Assembly (NCBI GenBank): GCA_902826485.1
Contig: CADEEZ010000007.1
Coordinates: 1 to 52,264, forward strand
Direction: 5' to 3'
Origin: an uncultured Gammaproteobacteria bacterium
Lineage (GTDB): Bacteria; Pseudomonadota; Gammaproteobacteria; Berkiellales; Berkiellaceae
DNA: 52,264 bases
Below are positions 9,236 to 18,013 of this stretch, one piece after another; the stretch's first letter is position 1, and the number at the start of each line of letters is the position of its first letter. Under the pieces are notes generated by a model. The model saw only the letters and a program-made list of their open reading frames with translations. It had not been told where the DNA came from and made no database searches. The position numbers and the translations under genes were made by a program.

Positions 9236-9264
9236 TATAAATAATAACAATAGGAGCTAGATTT

Positions 9265-10113
9265 ATGAAACGACAATTTACACAAACTTCTGAATCATCA
9301 GAAGAAGAGTCAAATCAAAAAAAACTTAAGACTGGTGTTTTTAGTACAATCATAAATTTTGGCACATCATTATTCAGCAATTTTTTCCGCACGCCTGACG
9401 AAGGGGTCATCAATTATTTTCCTGACGAGCTCTTAAAGGGCATCATGACGCATTTACCCCTCAAAGATCTGCATAATCAATTGTTTGTGAGTTCGCGCTT
9501 TCATACGCTTTGCGATTCTGTTTTTGAACAATGTTATTTGCCTAAGCTTCCCTCTTTCTTTGGGGTACAATATCCTTTAGCCACAGCAAGCCAAAAAGTC
9601 ATTACTTTTCGTTCTCTCAGTCAAAGTCTTTCTAAAGGTTTTAAACCAGAACTTGTGGCTGCTTTAGGTGAAGAAAATATCGCTGCTTTACCCATAATCA
9701 CTCATGTGGAAAAAGATAAAGGTTACGGACGCGCAGAAGAATATATCCGCTTATGCGCCAAATTTAGAGAAGACGATAAAGACAGCATCGTGTCGACCAC
9801 TTTTGAAATCGGCTATAGCCGATTGACAGATGGCGGATTTTGGATTTATAAAGGAAAAGATATGTTGCCTCATGCTGAATTTGTCCCCTGTTGTGGAACG
9901 GATGAAAACTTTTTCTTAGATAATAATGCAGGCGCTCTCGACTATTTAAGCCGGCTTGTGCGTAATGAACCCTGCGGTAAAATTGTAGACGGTAAAGAGA
10001 CTGAGCCCAAAATCGATGCTTTGGGCAATTCTATGGTGACCTTATGCGATCATCTAGGCAATACGCTAGATTTTAGCCAAAGCCTTCAACATAAACCAAA
10101 ACCTAAGTTTTAA
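9265..10113 (+). CDS. F-box protein, probable effector
   Basis: A 282-residue protein starting at ATG 9265 with an AGGAG ribosome site. The first 25 residues are Ser/Glu-rich with a short basic patch (NQKKLKTG). Residues 49-88 match an F-box: INYFPDELLKGIMTHLPL, then DLHNQLFVSSRFHTLCDSVF, the eukaryotic motif that binds SKP1 in SCF ubiquitin ligases. Bacterial F-box proteins are known as type IV effectors in Legionella (for example AnkB). The remaining 190 residues, which would choose the target, are unfamiliar. It is 29 bp after the glucosaminidase gene and may be cotranscribed. The F-box call is fairly confident; secretion is inferred. Confidence 0.75.
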   Translation: MKRQFTQTSESSEEESNQKKLKTGVFSTIINFGTSLFSNFFRTPDEGVINYFPDELLKGIMTHLPLKDLHNQLFVSSRFHTLCDSVFEQCYLPKLPSFFGVQYPLATASQKVITFRSLSQSLSKGFKPELVAALGEENIAALPIITHVEKDKGYGRAEEYIRLCAKFREDDKDSIVSTTFEIGYSRLTDGGFWIYKGKDMLPHAEFVPCCGTDENFFLDNNAGALDYLSRLVRNEPCGKIVDGKETEPKIDALGNSMVTLCDHLGNTLDFSQSLQHKPKPKF

Positions 10114-10169
10114 GTAATAAATAAAGATATAAATGACCTATAACTAATTTATTATTTGCCTCATACTGT

Positions 10170-10191
10170 CGCCATCTTAAGATAGATGGCG
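10170..10191 (+). terminator. Hairpin after the F-box gene
   Basis: CGCCATCT (10170-10177) pairs with AGATGGCG (10184-10191) around a 6-base loop, about 57 bp after the F-box stop codon. No long T-tract follows, so termination is only suggested. Confidence 0.35.
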
Positions 10192-10352
10192 AATCTCTTC
10201 TGATAGATACCCTTCGTTCTTGAAACATTAAATAAAAATATTTAAATAAGCTGAACAAAAGATTTTTAGCCTAGTCTATTGTTCATAACATATAAAAAGA
10301 TACATGACCCTTTAGCAAACTTATCTTTGGCTTTAGCTTTGTGAGGTGTACT

Positions 10353-11048
10353 ATGAAGCGAATTACTTATTTAGCCGTGTTAGGACTGGGACTTGGCTTT
10401 GGATTAGCCGCCAATCAATCGGCCTACGCTGCCTCTTATGGGCAACGCTTGTGTCAAAGCAATGATAATTATGCTTGTCATAAAGTACAAAGAGGCGAAA
10501 CGTGGGAAAGCCTATTTTCTGATCCCGATGAAGAAAACACCGTTAGAAGAATCAATAGAATGAATATTGAGCTTTCCAGAGGCATGGTGATTGCCATTCC
10601 TAAAGACACCTCAATCAGCGTGATGTCAGCTTCTCCCTTTCCTCAGCATATTGGACCCGCACCCACTTCTCGTATTATTTTTGATCAATCTGATTTAGCT
10701 TGGGGTGCCTATGATTCAAATGGTGACTTGGTCAGATGGGGACCTGCGGCAGGTGGTAAAGATTATTGTGCAGATGTCGGCAGAGGGTGTAGAACCGTCA
10801 CAGGCACCTTCACCGTGTATTCTAAACGCGGCGAGGGATGTGTCTCTTCAAAATTCCCCATCGGTAAAGGCGGCGCACCTATGCCCCATTGTATGTTTTT
10901 CCATGGCGGATATGCGCTTCATGGCTCCCCCACTGTACCAGGATACAATGCGAGTCATGGTTGTGTCCGATTATTTAATGAAGATGCCCGGTGGTTAAAT
11001 CAAGAGTTTGTCGATGTCGGTAGCACCAAGGTTATCGTCCGATATTAA
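10353..11048 (+). CDS. L,D-transpeptidase (YkuD family, EnhA-like)
   Basis: A 231-residue periplasmic enzyme that forms or remodels 3-3 peptidoglycan cross-links or attaches proteins to peptidoglycan. It has a signal peptide ending near AYA (residue 26), a LysM-like segment HKVQRGETWESLF with a following Asn/Ile-rich part (43-83), and a YkuD catalytic domain with HGSPTV (His190) and SHGCVRL (201-207, catalytic Cys204). Six cysteines are present, so disulfides are possible. Legionella EnhA ('enhanced entry') proteins have this architecture. ATG 10353 is preferred over the GTG at 10341, which lies within the GTGAGGT ribosome-binding stretch. Its stop overlaps the end of convergent cydX by 4 bp. 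Confidence 0.88.
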   Translation: MKRITYLAVLGLGLGFGLAANQSAYAASYGQRLCQSNDNYACHKVQRGETWESLFSDPDEENTVRRINRMNIELSRGMVIAIPKDTSISVMSASPFPQHIGPAPTSRIIFDQSDLAWGAYDSNGDLVRWGPAAGGKDYCADVGRGCRTVTGTFTVYSKRGEGCVSSKFPIGKGGAPMPHCMFFHGGYALHGSPTVPGYNASHGCVRLFNEDARWLNQEFVDVGSTKVIVRY

Positions 11049-11167
11049 TCACTGATTTTTGTTTTATCGTCTGGTTCGAGTATGTGTTCATGCTCGAGCC
11101 AGAGGACATTAATAATGCCGCAAGAGCATGCCAGCAACACACCTAAAATCCACGTAAAATACCACAT
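11045..11167 (-). CDS. cydX: Cytochrome bd oxidase small subunit CydX
   Basis: A 40-residue protein translated from ATG 11167. It begins MWYFTWILGVLLAC, then SCGIINVLWLE, which is the recognisable CydX signature: one transmembrane helix with the WYF.WILG start and an ILGxxLAC...I.N..W.E core. The charged tail continues EHEHILEPDD. CydX binds the CydAB complex in the inner membrane and is needed for stable haem insertion and oxidase activity. It lies 21 bp after cydB, as in E. coli, and is too short to be found by most gene callers. Its 3' end overlaps the convergent L,D-transpeptidase gene by 4 bp. Confidence 0.9.
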   Translation of the reverse strand: MWYFTWILGVLLACSCGIINVLWLEHEHILEPDDKTKISD

Positions 11168-11188
11168 ATTTTTTTCCAGCTTTATTAA

Positions 11189-12328
11189 TTAATATGAATC
11201 AGGATTGGCGATTACCGTGTCTTGTCTTAATGGGCCTCGAAACACACGAACTACCCAAGTGGTGTACAACAACACTATCGGGAGTAAAATAGCCGCTGCC
11301 CAAAACATCCATTGTAAGGTCATGTGGCTTGATACCACGTCCCAAACCGTTAAACTATGATTAGGGGTACGTGACGAAGGCATCACAAACGGAAACAACG
11401 CACTGCCTGCTGTAAAGACACATCCCAATATGGCCACACTATGCACCAATACGGCTGTTTTAGCACGGTTAAAGGTAGCCAATATCATCGCCAATAACAC
11501 GGTCACTATCGTCAAACCCGGCACTAGCCATAAATAAGGCTTTTGCTGAAAATTACTACTCCAAGCCCCTACGAGTCGCTCGACTGTTTTGGCCTGTACC
11601 GAAATAGACGTATTCAAATCAGGAATACTCGTAATTTGGTAGCCCACTAAAATTTTATGGATCCAAACCCCTGCAAGAATAAACGTTAAAATAAACAACA
11701 AACCAAACAATCGGGCAGATTTTTGCGCCCGAGCTTGTAACAAGCCTTCGGTTTTAGCTTGAATAAATAAAGCACCTTGAGTGCATAATAAACACAAACT
11801 CACCCCACCTACCAATAAAGCAAAAGGGTTTAATAAAGCCCAAAAGCTGCCTGTATAAAAAGGCATTGCGGTTGAATCAAAATAAAATGGTACGCCAATA
11901 AATAAATTGCCAATGCCCACGCCAAAAACAAATGCCGGCACAACACCACTTAAAAATAAGCAGGTATCCCAAAGTTTGCGCCATCTTACATCATTGATTT
12001 TGGCTCGGTAATCCATGCCGGGTGGACGAATAATCAAAGTGATTAACACCAAAAACAAAGCATAATACAATCCTGAAAAAGCCGTGGCATACGCAATGGG
12101 CCAAGCCGCAAAAATTGCGCCCGCGGCCAAAATAAGCCACACTTGATTCCCTTCCCACATAGGGCCAATCGTGTTGATTAACACCCGACGCTCATCCTCT
12201 TTTTTGCCAATAATAGGCAACAAAGCCGACACACCCATATCACTGCCACCCATAACGGCAAAACCGGTGAGCAATAAGCTAATGGCCACAAACCAAATAA
12301 TTTTTAGCGTAAAGTAATCAAAAATCAT
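11189..12328 (-). CDS. cydB: Cytochrome bd ubiquinol oxidase subunit II
   Basis: A 379-residue inner-membrane subunit of the high-affinity bd oxidase, which transfers electrons from ubiquinol to oxygen at low oxygen tension. Length and sequence match E. coli-type CydB: an N-terminal LLTGFAVMGGSDMGVSALLP, then IGPMWEGNQVWLILAAGAIFAAWP and MDYRAKINDVRWRKLWD, with about eight to nine transmembrane helices and a conserved C-terminal SHMTLQWMFWAA. ATG overlaps the cydA stop by 4 bp, implying translational coupling. Followed by cydX. Confidence 0.96.
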   Translation of the reverse strand: MIFDYFTLKIIWFVAISLLLTGFAVMGGSDMGVSALLPIIGKKEDERRVLINTIGPMWEGNQVWLILAAGAIFAAWPIAYATAFSGLYYALFLVLITLIIRPPGMDYRAKINDVRWRKLWDTCLFLSGVVPAFVFGVGIGNLFIGVPFYFDSTAMPFYTGSFWALLNPFALLVGGVSLCLLCTQGALFIQAKTEGLLQARAQKSARLFGLLFILTFILAGVWIHKILVGYQITSIPDLNTSISVQAKTVERLVGAWSSNFQQKPYLWLVPGLTIVTVLLAMILATFNRAKTAVLVHSVAILGCVFTAGSALFPFVMPSSRTPNHSLTVWDVVSSHMTLQWMFWAAAILLPIVLLYTTWVVRVFRGPLRQDTVIANPDSY

Positions 12329-13884
12329 TTGGCCACCTCAAAATGATATCTTTTCAGCCCCAAACTACTCGGCCCTAATCTGGCGTATTTAAACATTAAA
12401 TAAAACTCAACCACCAACAGCGCAGAATACAAGGTGACAAGGCCTAAAAGGCTGGTTAATACATGGCCTGTTGTCACACTGGATACCCCTAGGAACGTGG
12501 GCAATACTTCACCAATAGCCCAAGGTTGGCGGCCATATTCCGCCACAAACCAACCACACTCAATGGCTATCCAAGGCACCGGAATACTCCAGAGTGCCCA
12601 TTTTAAGAGCCATCTGTTTTCAAGTAATCGAGACTTAATATTTAAATAAAATGAACAAACCAATAAAGCCAGCATCCAAAAGCCTAGACCCACCATTATC
12701 CTAAAGCTCCAAAAGATGGGCGCCACATGCGGTATGGTGCCTTTGGCCGCTAATTTTATTTGTTCCGGGGTCGCATTCACGACTTCTTTTGTGTATCGCT
12801 TAAGCAATAAACCATAACCCAGATAATCACGATATTTCTCAAATTGTTCGCGATTTTCTGGCGTATTGCCTTCTGGTGACTTTAAAATTTGGAGATAACG
12901 ATACGCTTCAATCCCTTCTATAATATAACGCTCATGCTGCGCGATGAGATCTTTTAAGCCTATAACCGGCTCATCGATGGATCGCGTGGCAATTAAACCC
13001 AGCATATAAGGTATTCTCACAGCATAATCGGTTGTCTGTGTTTCTTGATTGGGTAAACCAAACACCGTAAAGGCAGCAGGGGGTGCTTGTGTTTCCCATT
13101 CTGATTCAATGGCGGCCAATTTTGCTTTTTGTACAGCCCCTACTTCGTACCCACTTTCATCGCCTAATATAATGACCGATAAAATGGAGGCTAAACCAAA
13201 ACCGGCTGCAATAGCAAACGATCTGCGGGCAAACGCTAAATCGCGCCCTTTTAATAAATAATAACTGCTGATCCCCAATACAAAAATACTGCCGGTCACA
13301 TAGCCTGATGCTACTGTATGAACAAATTTTACTTGTGCCACAGGATTGAAAAAGACTTCAGAAAGGGAGGTCAATTCCATGCGCATTGTATTGTAATTAA
13401 ACGTGGCACCAACCGGATTTTGCATCCACGCATTGGCTATCAAAATCCACAATGCGGATAAATTTGCCCCTAAAGCCAGCAGCCAAGTGACCATTAAATG
13501 CTTGGCTTTAGATAAACGATTCCAGCCAAAGAAAAATAAGCCAATAAACGTCGATTCTAAGAAAAAGGCCATCATCCCTTCAATGGCAAGCGGCACCCCA
13601 AAAATGTCGCCCACATAGTGAGAATAATAAGCCCAATTGGTGCCAAATTGAAATTCTAAAGTAATGCCCGTGGCAACGCCCATCGCAAAATTGATGGCAA
13701 ACAATTTGCCCCAAAACCTTGTCATGTCTTTATATATTTCTTTACCGGTGAGCACATACACCGATTCCATAATGGCTAAAATAAAAGATAGCCCTAAGGT
13801 TAAGGGCACAAATAAAAAATGGTACATCGCGGTCACAGCAAACTGTAAACGAGATAAATTAATCATGGTTTCATCAATTAGCAT
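12325..13884 (-). CDS. cydA: Cytochrome bd ubiquinol oxidase subunit I
   Basis: A 519-residue inner-membrane subunit that binds haems b558, b595 and d and oxidises ubiquinol. The N-terminus carries the haem-ligand His22 within FAVTAMYHFLFVPLTLGLSF, then GTNWAYYSHYVGDIFG and the GWFVAEYGRQPWAIGEVLPT signature. Length near 520 places it with the long Q-loop (E. coli CydA) class rather than the short one. First gene of cydA-cydB-cydX. The gap upstream (13885-14274) should contain the promoter; an oxygen- or redox-responsive regulator would be expected, but I cannot identify its site. Confidence 0.96.
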   Translation of the reverse strand: MLIDETMINLSRLQFAVTAMYHFLFVPLTLGLSFILAIMESVYVLTGKEIYKDMTRFWGKLFAINFAMGVATGITLEFQFGTNWAYYSHYVGDIFGVPLAIEGMMAFFLESTFIGLFFFGWNRLSKAKHLMVTWLLALGANLSALWILIANAWMQNPVGATFNYNTMRMELTSLSEVFFNPVAQVKFVHTVASGYVTGSIFVLGISSYYLLKGRDLAFARRSFAIAAGFGLASILSVIILGDESGYEVGAVQKAKLAAIESEWETQAPPAAFTVFGLPNQETQTTDYAVRIPYMLGLIATRSIDEPVIGLKDLIAQHERYIIEGIEAYRYLQILKSPEGNTPENREQFEKYRDYLGYGLLLKRYTKEVVNATPEQIKLAAKGTIPHVAPIFWSFRIMVGLGFWMLALLVCSFYLNIKSRLLENRWLLKWALWSIPVPWIAIECGWFVAEYGRQPWAIGEVLPTFLGVSSVTTGHVLTSLLGLVTLYSALLVVEFYLMFKYARLGPSSLGLKRYHFEVAK

Positions 13885-14274
13885 TGGGTTTGGCCTTTAA
13901 ATCAAAAACATATTCGGTAGTGCGGGTGAGTCGATCAGCTTTTTCGATAGGGTGACTAAAAAATATTTTATGCAGAAAAAAAAGTAAACAAACTTTCAAA
14001 ATTAAAACAAGTGTAAGCTCTTTAGCTAAATTTTTACTTATTAGCATGCGGGGGTTGCCACCATTTTTTCAATAATCCGGATTAAACACAACCCAATCCG
14101 TTGGATGGGTTAAAGATAACTGGATTAAGCTGAAATGGCAAGAATTTGGACAACGCGCCTACTCAAACCCTATCTATTTTAGTACGGGGTTTTATCTGAA
14201 AAACACACGCTTTATTTTCAGTTCATTTGTAATTACACTATTAGGATAATTATAATAAAATAAAACATAAATAA
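13885..14274. promoter_or_regulatory. 390-bp gap upstream of cydA, divergent from a small peptide gene
   Basis: No convincing reading frame lies here. The part next to cydA is A/T-rich and should hold its promoter. Near 14088-14112 an imperfect stem (AACCCAATCC with GGATGGGTT, one bulged base) occurs. Nothing else can be assigned. Confidence 0.3.
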
Positions 14275-14283
14275 GTGATGAAT

Positions 14284-14601
14284 ATGAGAGAATTAATACC
14301 CTGTGAAATTCATACTATTTCAGGTGCAGCCGGAGATGAATTAGTCCCTGGTTGCAATACCCTTACCCTTCCCCCCGATTTCTTTGCTAAACCCGATTTT
14401 CATACCCCTGGTATTGCGGTTAGCCTTTTGTTCCTCACTGTTTTATTTAATACAGCGGCGACTGCAACCCTAAAACCAGCCATTCCGCTATGGGGCGCGC
14501 CTGTTACACTCAGCTTTGGATTAGTCGTTGGAGGGACCGTATTATTATTAGGACAAGGCATCGATTGGTTACATAGCAGTAATGCAAATAATCTAAGCTA
14601 A
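14284..14601 (+). CDS. Small hydrophobic peptide with Gly-Ala export leader (microcin-like)
   Basis: About 105 residues. The N-terminus, MRELIPCEIHTISGAAG, has the exact layout of a double-glycine-type leader (MREL...EI..ISGA): a Met-Arg-Glu-Leu start, Glu-Ile at the -8/-7 positions and a Gly-Ala cleavage pair. The predicted mature part has two hydrophobic stretches (IAVSLLFLTVLFNTAATA; LSFGLVVGGTVLLL) and one Cys, which fits a membrane-active class II microcin or bacteriocin. GTG 14275 and ATG 14278 are alternative starts; no clear ribosome site favours one. No immunity or transporter gene is adjacent. A small membrane protein whose start merely resembles a leader is the alternative. It is unlike the cysteine-pair peptides at 19-22 kb. 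Confidence 0.55.
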   Translation: MRELIPCEIHTISGAAGDELVPGCNTLTLPPDFFAKPDFHTPGIAVSLLFLTVLFNTAATATLKPAIPLWGAPVTLSFGLVVGGTVLLLGQGIDWLHSSNANNLS

Positions 14602-14694
14602 AAATTAAACGCATTACTTTTGGTTGTGTTTTATATTTTTTACGACTAGTATTTTACGCTGGCTTGGCACATCTTTTTGCAGTTGGAAAGCTTT

Positions 14695-15501
14695 ATGGCA
14701 TTAATTAAAGTCTCTTTTGAGATCCTCACCGAAATATTAACAAAGGCAAATGCCAACCCAATGCTAGCGCGTGCTGAACATTTTCTAAAAAAAATTCAGT
14801 TCCACCCCAATCAGAATATTCTCGATGTAGGGTGTCGTGACGGCGCAATCAGTTTTAATTTAGCTAAACAGTACCCTGATATTACTATCACGGCATTAAC
14901 CAAATCCCGTGAATTTTGTAAAATGGCCAACGCTCGCCTTCCCGCTTCCGGTTTAAAAAACTTATCTATTCAGCATTGGGATCTCACGCGTTTACCCTTT
15001 CAAGAACAATTTGATACCGCTGTTTCTTTTTGTTTTTTTCATTGGACGACCGATAAACAATGGGTGCTCAAAAATATCGCCGAAGCGATTAAGCCTAAAG
15101 GCAGAGTGTTTATGCAATTTTTTCCCGATCACTCTCGTGAGCGATTTGATGGTTCTGTGCGAGAAGTGGTAGAAAAAGATAAATGGCGCCTTTACTTTAG
15201 AAAGTATGAATCGAACATGCAATCGATTACGCCGGGTAAATTTGCCATGATGGCTGAAAATTCGGGCTTAAGTATTAATACCATCGAAGTGGTCAGACCC
15301 AAACTAAGCTTTCCAAACCTGGATATTTTTCAACATTGGGTGATGCTCGTTTGTAATTATGTCGATTACATTCCGCAAAGTCGAGTACAAGAATTTGTAG
15401 AAGAAGTCTGTGAAGCGTATTTTAAACAAAATCCGCAAGATGATTCTGGAAAGATTCATCATGCGGATTATTTATTAGAAGCCGAATTAATAAAAGTATA
15501 A
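14695..15501 (+). CDS. SAM-dependent methyltransferase (class I)
   Basis: A 268-residue cytosolic protein. SAM-binding motif I is ILDVGCRDGAISFNLA, followed by the acidic loop after ITALTKS, motif with HWDLTRLPF and the post-motif FDTAVSFCFFHWTTD. The overall pattern resembles trans-aconitate and related small-molecule methyltransferases, but the acceptor cannot be read from the sequence. ATG 14695 is chosen because GGAAAG (14684-14689) is well spaced; the frame is also open to a TTG at 14677. A divergent methyltransferase at 34970 is a separate gene with little similarity. Confidence 0.8.
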   Translation: MALIKVSFEILTEILTKANANPMLARAEHFLKKIQFHPNQNILDVGCRDGAISFNLAKQYPDITITALTKSREFCKMANARLPASGLKNLSIQHWDLTRLPFQEQFDTAVSFCFFHWTTDKQWVLKNIAEAIKPKGRVFMQFFPDHSRERFDGSVREVVEKDKWRLYFRKYESNMQSITPGKFAMMAENSGLSINTIEVVRPKLSFPNLDIFQHWVMLVCNYVDYIPQSRVQEFVEEVCEAYFKQNPQDDSGKIHHADYLLEAELIKV

Positions 15502-15503
15502 AG

Positions 15504-16436
15504 TTACTTTCGTGTAAAATTACTTTTTGTAGGCGTCGCATAAGCAAAGCGAGGGGACGATCTTGTACTACTCGCTTCTTTAACTTTAGCCTGCTCTTGT
15601 TCTCTCAAATAAGCCAGCGTATAAGAAAGAGAATTAGGATTTATATCTTTAGACGGTATTTCTGATTTTGTCGGAGCAGGTTTCTTAAATTCAACAGGTT
15701 TAGCTTTGGCTTGAGTTTCATTCGCGTTGTTCGATTCAACAATGGGTATGTTCAAATCAGGCAGATTTTCTTCAGCTGTTTTCAATTCAACCGACTCTGA
15801 TTCCAATTGAGATTCAGTTGCTTTTTCTGTTTTTACTTCACGGATTTTTATTGAGGCAATCGCTTGACTATTCACTTCTACTATATCTTCTAGTTTTTTT
15901 GCCAATCCCTCTAATTTCTGGGTTGCCACTTCAAAAGTATCATTATCATTATTTAATTCAAATTGAACTTCACTGGCAACTTCTGATGTTTTAAGATAAT
16001 GCACGCTTAAAACACTTTCATTTTCTCTTTTAAGTGTGGGTTTTTTTGATTTTTTCTGCTCAGTTTGTTCTAATATCTCTGGTGATTCTGGCTTAAGCTC
16101 AGACTTAATTTCAACTGTTGGCTCTACTATTGGTTCAGCGACTCCCTTAATCAGTTCAATTACCTTCATTACTTCAGGTTCAGCCTCTTTTGAGAATTCA
16201 ACTGTTTCCTGCTGAGTTTCCAATGCGGTTAAGAATTTTTGCAGCACTTCTTTTTTAGGATTTTCTTCAGATGGGGCAAAAGATGTTTCTTCTTTTGAAC
16301 TTTGGCCTAATAATCCCCAAAAACCCTCTCGTAAATTATGGAAGCTTGTCTTTGCAAAAGTGGAGATACTTGAAACAAGATCCGTTCCTAAGTTACCGGC
16401 CTTTTTATCATCATGCTTAATCGTTCCAGAATCCAT
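15504..16436 (-). CDS. Hypothetical Glu/Lys-rich disordered protein
   Basis: A 310-residue hydrophilic protein without signal peptide or membrane helix. Most of the sequence is Glu/Lys/Ser/Pro-rich and low in complexity, with a basic stretch EQKKSKKPTLKREN in the middle and a Ser/Arg-rich end (STRSSPRFAYATPTKSNFTRK-like). An amphipathic stretch near residues 150-200 may be helical. No family is recognised. The composition matches known disordered effector tails; this is suggestive, not proof. It is convergent with the methyltransferase gene, only 2 bp apart. GAGG precedes the ATG. Confidence 0.65.
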   Translation of the reverse strand: MDSGTIKHDDKKAGNLGTDLVSSISTFAKTSFHNLREGFWGLLGQSSKEETSFAPSEENPKKEVLQKFLTALETQQETVEFSKEAEPEVMKVIELIKGVAEPIVEPTVEIKSELKPESPEILEQTEQKKSKKPTLKRENESVLSVHYLKTSEVASEVQFELNNDNDTFEVATQKLEGLAKKLEDIVEVNSQAIASIKIREVKTEKATESQLESESVELKTAEENLPDLNIPIVESNNANETQAKAKPVEFKKPAPTKSEIPSKDINPNSLSYTLAYLREQEQAKVKEASSTRSSPRFAYATPTKSNFTRK

Positions 16437-16628
16437 AAATACCTCATTAAAAATTAAACCATAAAACTAAATAAAGTTGATTGCCTTTCAACTCTGTGTA
16501 TAAAAAAATAAAATTTGGAGTAAACTGAATAGTATCAATAAGCGATTACTGACATCAAGTGATTTAAGTGTTGTAGCTAAAAAAATTGAAAATAACTATT
16601 TTTTTATTTATAGGGATGACTATTTTTC

Positions 16629-17282
16629 ATGGAAAGAAAATACTTTAGTCAAGTTTTATGTATTCTGATTCTCACGATGATCAGCATTGGTGGAATAACG
16701 ATGAACACAATTGGGTACGCTCAACCCTCTGTTGCTAAGTCTGCGGAAAACCCTGTTCATTCAGAATTAGACAACATTAAACAAACCTTAAATAACACCA
16801 CTGAAGCTATTAACCTCAAAGACGTCAAAAAACTAGCCACCTATTTTTCTAAAGATTTTACGTTAATCACCCTAGAAAATAAAAAGATCGCGCCTTTACA
16901 ATCTTTTGTAGAGTACTTTGAGGGGTTATTTAAAGGGGACAAAGCCACAGTCAAAAATCTGAGGGTGGAGATCCAAATCGACCCTGAGCCAATCTATCTA
17001 GACAAAAAAATTGCCATTATTCAAGGTTCCGCTAACGAAGAATTCACTTATTTTAAAGGCGAAAAACAAGTGTTACACACTCGTTGGACAGCCGTATTAG
17101 AAAAAAATAGTGCCCGCAATACCGAATGGGAAATCAGCGCAATGCACCATTCAAGCGGAATTACTAAAAGTATGCTGAACGATCTCCAATCTCAAATGCT
17201 TAAAACCGCATTGGGTGGATTGGTGATTGGATTGGTGTTAGGCATGTTGTTTATTTCATTATCGAGAAAAACAAAGCGCTAA
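16629..17282 (+). CDS. Exported SnoaL/DUF4440-like protein with C-terminal anchor
   Basis: A 217-residue protein. An N-terminal signal or anchor (VLCILILTMISIGGITM) is followed by a cone-shaped NTF2-like domain (about 45-175), recognisable from the opening helix LDNIKQTLNNTTEAINLKDV, the YFSKDFTLIT strand and the late TRWTAVLEKN...WEISAMHHS strands typical of ketosteroid-isomerase/SnoaL-like proteins. The C-terminus has a second membrane helix (ALGGLVIGLVLGMLFISL) with a basic end. It should therefore display its domain in the periplasm. No catalytic residue or ligand can be assigned. Confidence 0.7.
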   Translation: MERKYFSQVLCILILTMISIGGITMNTIGYAQPSVAKSAENPVHSELDNIKQTLNNTTEAINLKDVKKLATYFSKDFTLITLENKKIAPLQSFVEYFEGLFKGDKATVKNLRVEIQIDPEPIYLDKKIAIIQGSANEEFTYFKGEKQVLHTRWTAVLEKNSARNTEWEISAMHHSSGITKSMLNDLQSQMLKTALGGLVIGLVLGMLFISLSRKTKR

Positions 17283-17287
17283 AAAAT

Positions 17288-18013
17288 TTAGGATAAAATA
17301 GCTTGAGCCAATTCGTTGGGCATCGAGAAAAAAGGACTGTGATCGGTTTCTAGGTTAACAATATTTTTTATCTCTGCTTTGTTGGCCATACGTAATTGGT
17401 TATCAATATCAATGCCATTATCTTCGGTGCAAGCAATAAACAACTTAGTCACTCGCCCAAAATTATATTTTGATATTTTAATGGTTTGGCTCATTGGTAA
17501 CAAAGGCTCTATTTGTAGATTTTTAAAAGCAAAATTAAAATCATCATCAGAACATTTATGATAAAACGCTTTTTTAATGATATTAGGATCGGACAAATTG
17601 CAAATCATTTGATTATTTTCAACATCTGCCGTTAATAATTGATCAATGCTTAATTTAGAATATTTTGCTTCAAGCAATAACGAGCTGTTATTTTCAGGCA
17701 CAAAAGCAGCAATATAGATTATTTTTTGTATTTTTTCAGGGATCATTTCTGCCACTTGACTGGCCATAACTCCAGCAAAACTGTGCGCGACTAATATAAC
17801 CGGTTGTAATTGCTCAGAAATCAAATTAATTAGCTGATTCACATATTTTTTTAAGCTTATGCCCATAAAATCTGCTGGGTTTTTGCCATGCCCTAAAAAA
17901 TCGTGCTCTATAACAGTATGGCCAGCTTGTTCTAGTAAAGGGGTGATATACTTCCAACACCAGCTGGCATGCCAAGCGCCATGTAATAAAATATACGTAT
18001 TATTTAAAGACAT
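17288..18013 (-). CDS. Alpha/beta hydrolase (esterase, hydroxynitrile-lyase-like group)
   Basis: A 241-residue cytosolic hydrolase. The start TYILLHGAWHASWCWKYI gives the oxyanion HG segment, AHSFAG carries the nucleophile serine (about residue 87), and TDHSPFFSMP carries the catalytic His. The small size and the HGAWH..WCW pattern match the salicylate-esterase/hydroxynitrile-lyase-like branch, often annotated simply as alpha/beta fold hydrolase. Substrate unknown. Its start overlaps the end of the upstream lipoprotein gene by 14 bp, so the two are probably cotranscribed. Confidence 0.85.
   Translation of the reverse strand: MSLNNTYILLHGAWHASWCWKYITPLLEQAGHTVIEHDFLGHGKNPADFMGISLKKYVNQLINLISEQLQPVILVAHSFAGVMASQVAEMIPEKIQKIIYIAAFVPENNSSLLLEAKYSKLSIDQLLTADVENNQMICNLSDPNIIKKAFYHKCSDDDFNFAFKNLQIEPLLPMSQTIKISKYNFGRVTKLFIACTEDNGIDIDNQLRMANKAEIKNIVNLETDHSPFFSMPNELAQAILS

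Noticed and set aside
11060-11100. A GGTTCGAGT segment resembling a tRNA T-arm
   Set aside because: It lies in cydX, and the rest of a cloverleaf cannot be built.
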